The notes under the pieces: model-generated | Seen by the model: only the letters and a program-made list of their open reading frames with translations | What the model was told of the DNA's origin: nothing | The model's database searches: none | Translations under genes and position numbers: made by a program | Assembly: GCA_950022655.1 (NCBI GenBank) | Contig: OX465584.1 | Span: 2,427,694 to 2,491,693, forward strand | DNA: 64,000 nucleotides | Reading direction: 5' to 3' | Source: Alentia gelatinosa | Taxonomy: Eukaryota; Annelida; Polychaeta; Phyllodocida; Polynoidae | Part shown: piece after piece, positions 58,971-64,000 of the stretch | Numbering within the stretch: position 1 is the stretch's first letter | Layout: the number at the start of each line of letters is the position of its first letter

Positions 58971-60330
58971 CCACCAGGTGTATGTGGGTGTATGTGGGTG
59001 GGATTTTTCAAACCTGCTAAATTACCGAAAACAGGGTTATTTAAGGCTAATGTTGTATAAACGTATCTCATCGATTTAAAAGTGGCATTTTTTTGTGCAT
59101 CTTTAGATGATCTTTCATTCCAACATAGGGTTTTGTATAGCTCTGAGGAATTTTTCCTTCCGAAAATCAACAAAAACTGTGATTTTCTAGTGTTTTCACT
59201 TTTTTTCAAAATTTTGGAGGCACAATGTTGAGCCAATTGTTTCTAGTAACTTGTTTAAAGCATATGTCATGAGAAGTGTAGACAATATAGTTTTGAAAAT
59301 TGGTTAAAGTTTGAAAAAATATCAAAATGGTAAAATCCTTTAAATTTTCCAACTGAGAGCCCCATAGAGCATTTTGTCTGACACCCCAATTATGAGAGGA
59401 TTGTACTAATGAGATATACAATGAGAAATGAATTTTTCTTTATTGTAAAATGTTGACCAATATCCTGATTGTGAGACCTGATAGTTTCAACACAATCAGA
59501 TTATCCATTCTGATATTAAAACATTGTGATTCCATGATGATATTTTTTCCAAAAAATGGGCTGTTGGACAATACACCTGTTAAAAAATGTATAGAAGAAA
59601 TAATAATCATAATAGAATAACAAATACCCCTGTAAATGTTAAGTATCCCTACCACTTATGAATAACCAGTTTACTTTTTTCCTAAATAAAGAAATGTACT
59701 TCTTGTGGTTAAAAAACTGAAGGTGTGTTGTCCGACACCCCGGGGTGTCGGACAACATGCTCAGATAAAAGTCATGAATTTGGGGTTGTTTCTTATCAGT
59801 AATTGAGTGGTTTGTTTTGAAAAACGAAGATTTCTATCATTTGATTAAGAATATAAAGGATTATAGCCACAAATATTATTTTGTCCATTGTTCTGAGTGA
59901 TTTAAAAAACGTATTGTCCAACACCCCTTGTGTTGTCTGACACCCCTGTGTGGCCCAACACCTAAATATGTTCATAGCTTTTGTTTCATATCTAATATGT
60001 GATAGAGATGTTTTGGGTCAAATATAACATATGTCACCATATAATATCAGTTTTTCTCAAATTATAACCTTTTATAAAGTTCCTTGAAATTTCAAATATT
60101 TTATGGGGGTGGACAACATGCAGTATTTTACACAATTTCAAAAGGCTCTAAAATCTGAACCATTTGTCTGATTTTGTTGGAATAATGTTTTTCTGGAAGG
60201 TACTTAGTAGGAGACTAATATAAGCTATAAAAAGAAGTATTATTCTAAAATTATTTTTTGAGTGTAAAATCCCAGGAAGAAAGCGTAATTTAGCAGGTTT
60301 AAAAAATCTGACCCATGTGTGCAGTGGTGG
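58971..60330. mobile_element. Non-autonomous DNA-transposon-like element, about 1.35 kb, AT-rich
   Basis: Inverted ends match over about 45 bases (CCACCA..., GATTTTTCAAACCTGCTAAA on the left; the inverse with GATTTTTTAAACCTGCTAAA on the right). The left end has a 10-base internal duplication. The interior is AT-rich without a transposase. It holds a 32-bp perfect palindrome at 59726-59757 and several TGTCYGACACCCC-type motifs (about 59378, 59730, 59918, 59936). No clear target duplication could be set. Confidence 0.6.
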
Positions 60331-60957
60331 CAATGTTGCACCTTACTTCCTGATGTGCTTCACACCACTGACCTGCAAGCTGACCTTGACCCTGTGGCCT
60401 GTACCACAGAGTACTGCTACACAGAGTACTGTGTGTTGCTCAGTATAGACCGTATTAGTGTGACGTTATTTGACCTGCCGAGAGCGGGGTTTCCCTTACG
60501 TTCTGGTGCCAAACATTGGGATATCCCTTCAAAAGTGCAGCAGTCAGCGATCCTAGACATCTCAATTTTTTAAATTCTACATTATATTTAACTCTACTAT
60601 GCCATGACGCTACGTCTATGCAGTGCTTCTCGGAGTTTGGATTTGTTTGGCACCAAAATGACGTCAGGACTAACGCGGTCTATGCACCTGGTGTCCCGGG
60701 CACATCTCTGATTGAAATAGGCCCCTCCCTCACAAAGCGGGTACTCCACCAGGATGTGGGGTCTCAGCCCACCCAGGGGCACTTGTGGACTCGCTGTGAG
60801 TGATAATAGGGATCTTTATGTAAGAGCCCCACGTGAGTGATAATAGGGGCTCCAAAGATCCAGTCCGGTCCAGCCAGATGTAGCACGCCACTGCGAGACA
60901 CTGCCCGACCCGTCAGTCTTATTACAAGTGTGTCGAGTCTTCACGTGCTGGAGGGTT
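60331..60957. other. Non-coding DNA
   Basis: Short open frames on both strands without recognised content. Confidence 0.5.
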
Positions 60958-63140
60958 TGAGGTGTGAGGTGAGGGGTGTGAGGTGTGAGGTGTGAGGGCA
61001 GTGTGGGGTGTGAGGTGTGAGGGCGGTGTGAGGTGTGAGGTGTGGGGTGTGAGGTGAGGGGTGTGAGGTGTGAGGTGTGAGGTGTGGGGTGTGAGGTGAG
61101 GGGTGTGAGGTTTTGAGGGCGGTGTGGGGTGTGAGGTGTGGGGTGTGAGGCGAGGGGTGTGAGGTTTTGAGGGCGGTGTGAGGTGTTGGGTGTGAGGTGT
61201 GAGGGCGGTGTGAGGTGTGAGGTGTGGGGTGTGAGGTGAGGGGTGTGAGGTTTTGAGGGCGGTGTGGGGTGTAAGGTGTGGGGTGTGAGGTGAGGGGTGT
61301 GAGGTTTTGAGGGCGGTGTGGAGTGCGAGGTGTGGGGTGTGAGGCGAGGGGTGTGAGGTTTTGAGGGCGGTGTGAGGTGTTGGGTGTGAGGTGTGAGGGC
61401 GGTGTGGGGGCGGTGTGAGGTGTGAGGGCGGTGTGAGGTATGGGGTGTGAGGTTTTTAGGGCGGTGTGAGGTGTGGGGTGTGTGGTGTGAGGTGTGAGGT
61501 GTGTGGGCGGTGTGGGGGCGGTGTGAGGTGTGAGGGCGGTGTGAGGTATGGGGTGTGAGGTTTTTAGGGCGGTGTGAGGTGTGGGGTGTGTGGTGTGAGG
61601 TGTGAGGTGTGAGGGCGGTGTGAGGTGTGAGGTGTGGGGTGTGAGGTGTGAGGGCGGTGTGAGGTGTGAGGTGTGAGGGCGGTGTGAGGTGTGAGGGCGG
61701 TGTGAGGTGTGAGGTGTGAGGGCGGTGTGAGGTGTGAGGTATGAGGTGTGAGGGCGGTTTGAGGTGTGAAGTGTGAGGGTGGTGTGAGGTGTGAGGTGTG
61801 GGGTGTGAGGTGTGGGGTGTGGGGGTGTGAGGTGTGAGGTGTGGGGTGTGTGGTGTGGGGGTGTGAGGTGTGTGGTGTGGGGGTGTGAGGTGTGAGGTGT
61901 GTGGTGTGTGGTGTGAGGTGTGAGGTGTGGGGTGTGTGGTGTGGGGGTGTGAGGTGTGGGGTGTGGGGGTGTGAGGTGTGAGGTGTGTGGTGTGTGGTGT
62001 GGGGGTGTGAGGTGTGGGGGTGGTGTGAGGTGTGAGGTGTGTGGTGTGAGGTGTGTGGTGTGGGGTGTGAGGTGTGAGGTGTGGGGTGTGGGGGTGTGAG
62101 GTGTGGGGTGTGTGGTGTGGGGGTGTGAGGTGTGGGGTGTGGGGGTGTGAGGTGTGAGGTGTGTGGTGTGTGGTGTGGGGGTGTGAGGTGTGAGGGTGGT
62201 GTGAGGTGTGAGGTGTGGGGTGTGAGGTGTGGGGTATTGGGGTGTGAGGTGTGTGGTGTGTGGTGTGAGGTGTGAGGTGTGGGGTGTGTGGTGTGGGGGT
62301 GTGAGGTGTGGGGTGTGGGGGTGTGAGGTGTGTGGTGTGGGGGTGTGAGGTGTGGGGGTGGTGTGAGGTGTGAGGTGTGAGGTGTGTGGTGTGAGGTGTG
62401 TGGTGTGGGGTGTGAGGTGTGAGGTGTGGGGTGTGGGGGTGTGAGGTGTGGGGTATGTGGTGTGGGGGTGTGAGGTGTGGGGTGTGAGGTATGAGGTGTG
62501 AGGTGTGAGGTATGAGGTGTGAGGTGTGAGGTGTGAGGGCGGTGTGAGGTGTGAGGGTGGTGTGAGGGTGGTGTGAGGGTGGTGTGAGGTATGAGGTGTG
62601 AGGTGTGAGGTGTGGGGTGTGAGGTGTGAGGGTGGTGTGAGGGTGGTGTGAGGGTGGTGTGAGGTATGAGGTGTGAGGTGTGAGGTGTGAGGTGTGAGGT
62701 GTGGGGTGTGAGGTGTGAGGGCGGTGTGAGGTGTGAGGTGTGGGGTGTGATGGTGGTGTGAGGTGTGAGGTATGAGGTGTGAGGTGTGAGGTGTGAGGGC
62801 GGTGTGAGGTGTGAGGTATGAGGTGTGAGGTATGAGGTGTGTGGTGTGAGGTGTGAGGTATGAGGTGTGAGGTATGAGGTGTGAGGTGTGAGGTGTGGGG
62901 TGTGAGGTGTGAGGGCGGTGTGAGGTGTGAGGTGTGAGGTGTGGGGTGTGATGGTGGTGTGAGGTGTGAGGTATGAGGTGTGAGGTGTGAGGTGTGAGGT
63001 GTGAGGGCGGTGTGAGGTGTGAGGTATGAGGTGTGAGGTATGAGGTGTGAGGTGTGGGGTGTGAGGTGTGAGGTATGAGGTGTGAGGTATGAGGTGTGAG
63101 GTGTGAGGTGTGGGGTGTGAGGTGTGAGGTGTGAGGGCGG
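60958..63140. repeat. 2.2-kb GGTGTGA-type array (7-bp unit with variants)
   Basis: It is built from GGTGTGA, GGTGTGG, GGTATGA and GGGCGGTGTGA words. Blocks differ in variant content: GAGGGCGGTG-rich at both ends and GGGGGTGTGAGG-rich in the middle. The strand is very G/T-rich. The 824- and 535-codon frames on the minus strand (HTSHLTP-type) are artefacts of the 7-bp period. Confidence 0.95.
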
Positions 63141-64000
63141 TGTCGGGGGTCCGCGGGGCCTCCATGTTCATTTAGTGGACACGCCCTTGAGTGCCGACAC
63201 TCCCACCACCGGGCACGCACCCACCAGTACAGACATCTGCACGTTACAGCCGTTACTGACCACCAGTGATAACAATCACATCTCAGCAGGAACAGCTTGT
63301 GTATTCTTGCAGGGTGAACAAAGAAAAAATGTCTAGTACTGTAGAAAATACAAATTATCATCCATGACATACAAGGTACCAATTGAGAATGTAGTAAACC
63401 ACTACCCATTCTCATTTACCATAATCATAGTATACGGATTCAAATCTGTGGTATACGGCCTCAAAGCCATGGTATACGGGAAAATAGTCTAATTATGCTA
63501 TTGTGCAAAAAACGTCCCTATTCATGATATGGCAATTCCTATGATTGATTTACTTGAGAATATTGAGGTTGACGTCGTAAGACACTCGCTAACGCTCGTG
63601 AATTACTGCGCGTCAACCACTCGTAGTTTACGATCGCCTGTCTACAGATCCATCGATTATTGTCTATCTATGCGGTGTGCCCTACTGTCGCGCGTCTGCT
63701 GTAGTGAAGATCCGAGAGAATTCGATAATGGATTTAATAGCATCTTAGCATTTCTTTAAATAATATACCTCATATTGTATGGATCCAAAAAGGATTTAGG
63801 ATTTGTTATAATCGTGGATGGTTATCCGTATTCAGTGTGATGCAATTGATAAATGTTTTTCCTTAAATTATTTATTCAATAGAAATTACTCTTTGAAGAA
63901 ATAAGAGCACCCCCAGTGCAAAATATTCTGCAATATAAAAGACAATTTATGAAAACCATCATTTTAAAGACTGAAGCACCCGGATGACATACAGAATCTC
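63141..64000. other. Non-coding DNA
   Basis: A motif GGTATACGG occurs three times at about 63427-63480. No gene or array is otherwise seen. Confidence 0.5.

Overview
This is eukaryotic nuclear DNA from an animal. Genes are split into short GC-rich exons with canonical GT-AG introns, and most of the window is non-coding. It also holds a LINE fragment, tRNA-derived SINE copies, foldback elements and more than 20 tandem-repeat arrays. The repeat style and gene content suggest a lophotrochozoan (spiralian) invertebrate, probably a mollusc. That is inference, because no species-diagnostic sequence is present.

Three spliced genes can be read by joining exons whose phases match. (1) Minus strand, 18711 to 13188: three consecutive exons of a MINDY-1/2 (FAM63) deubiquitinase, covering the end of the catalytic fold and both ubiquitin-interacting MIU helices. 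The exons with the catalytic Cys and His, and the last exon, are not visible. (2) Plus strand, 26664 to 39208 ('gene A'): eight exons giving 342 residues, with a signal peptide, two six-cysteine-type domains and a C-terminal GPI-anchor signal. (3) Plus strand, 41119 to 53787 ('gene B'): six exons giving 281 residues. It is a tandem paralogue of gene A with the same exon-phase plan (1-2-1-2-1). I do not recognise the family of A and B; they look like secreted or membrane-anchored cysteine-rich proteins.

Layout: 1-13 kb is non-coding with five tandem arrays. 13-18.7 kb is the 3' part of MINDY, with two introns filled by arrays. 18.7-26.6 kb is non-coding with arrays and dispersed repeats, ending in a G-rich array just upstream of gene A. 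26.6-39.2 kb is gene A, with a 5'-truncated LINE in one intron. 41.1-53.8 kb is gene B. 53.8-64 kb is non-coding, with arrays, hairpin elements and a 1.35-kb DNA-transposon-like element.

The most striking property is that many arrays are anchored on splice sites. The repeat unit contains the real 5' or 3' splice site of the neighbouring exon, sometimes with tens of bases of exon, copied from about 4 to over 100 times into the intron. This happens in all three genes and on both strands. In gene B one 4.95-kb intron is almost entirely a donor-derived array joined to an acceptor-derived array, and gene B's stop codon lies inside the first unit of another array. I regard these splice-site-seeded minisatellites as the novel candidate of the window.
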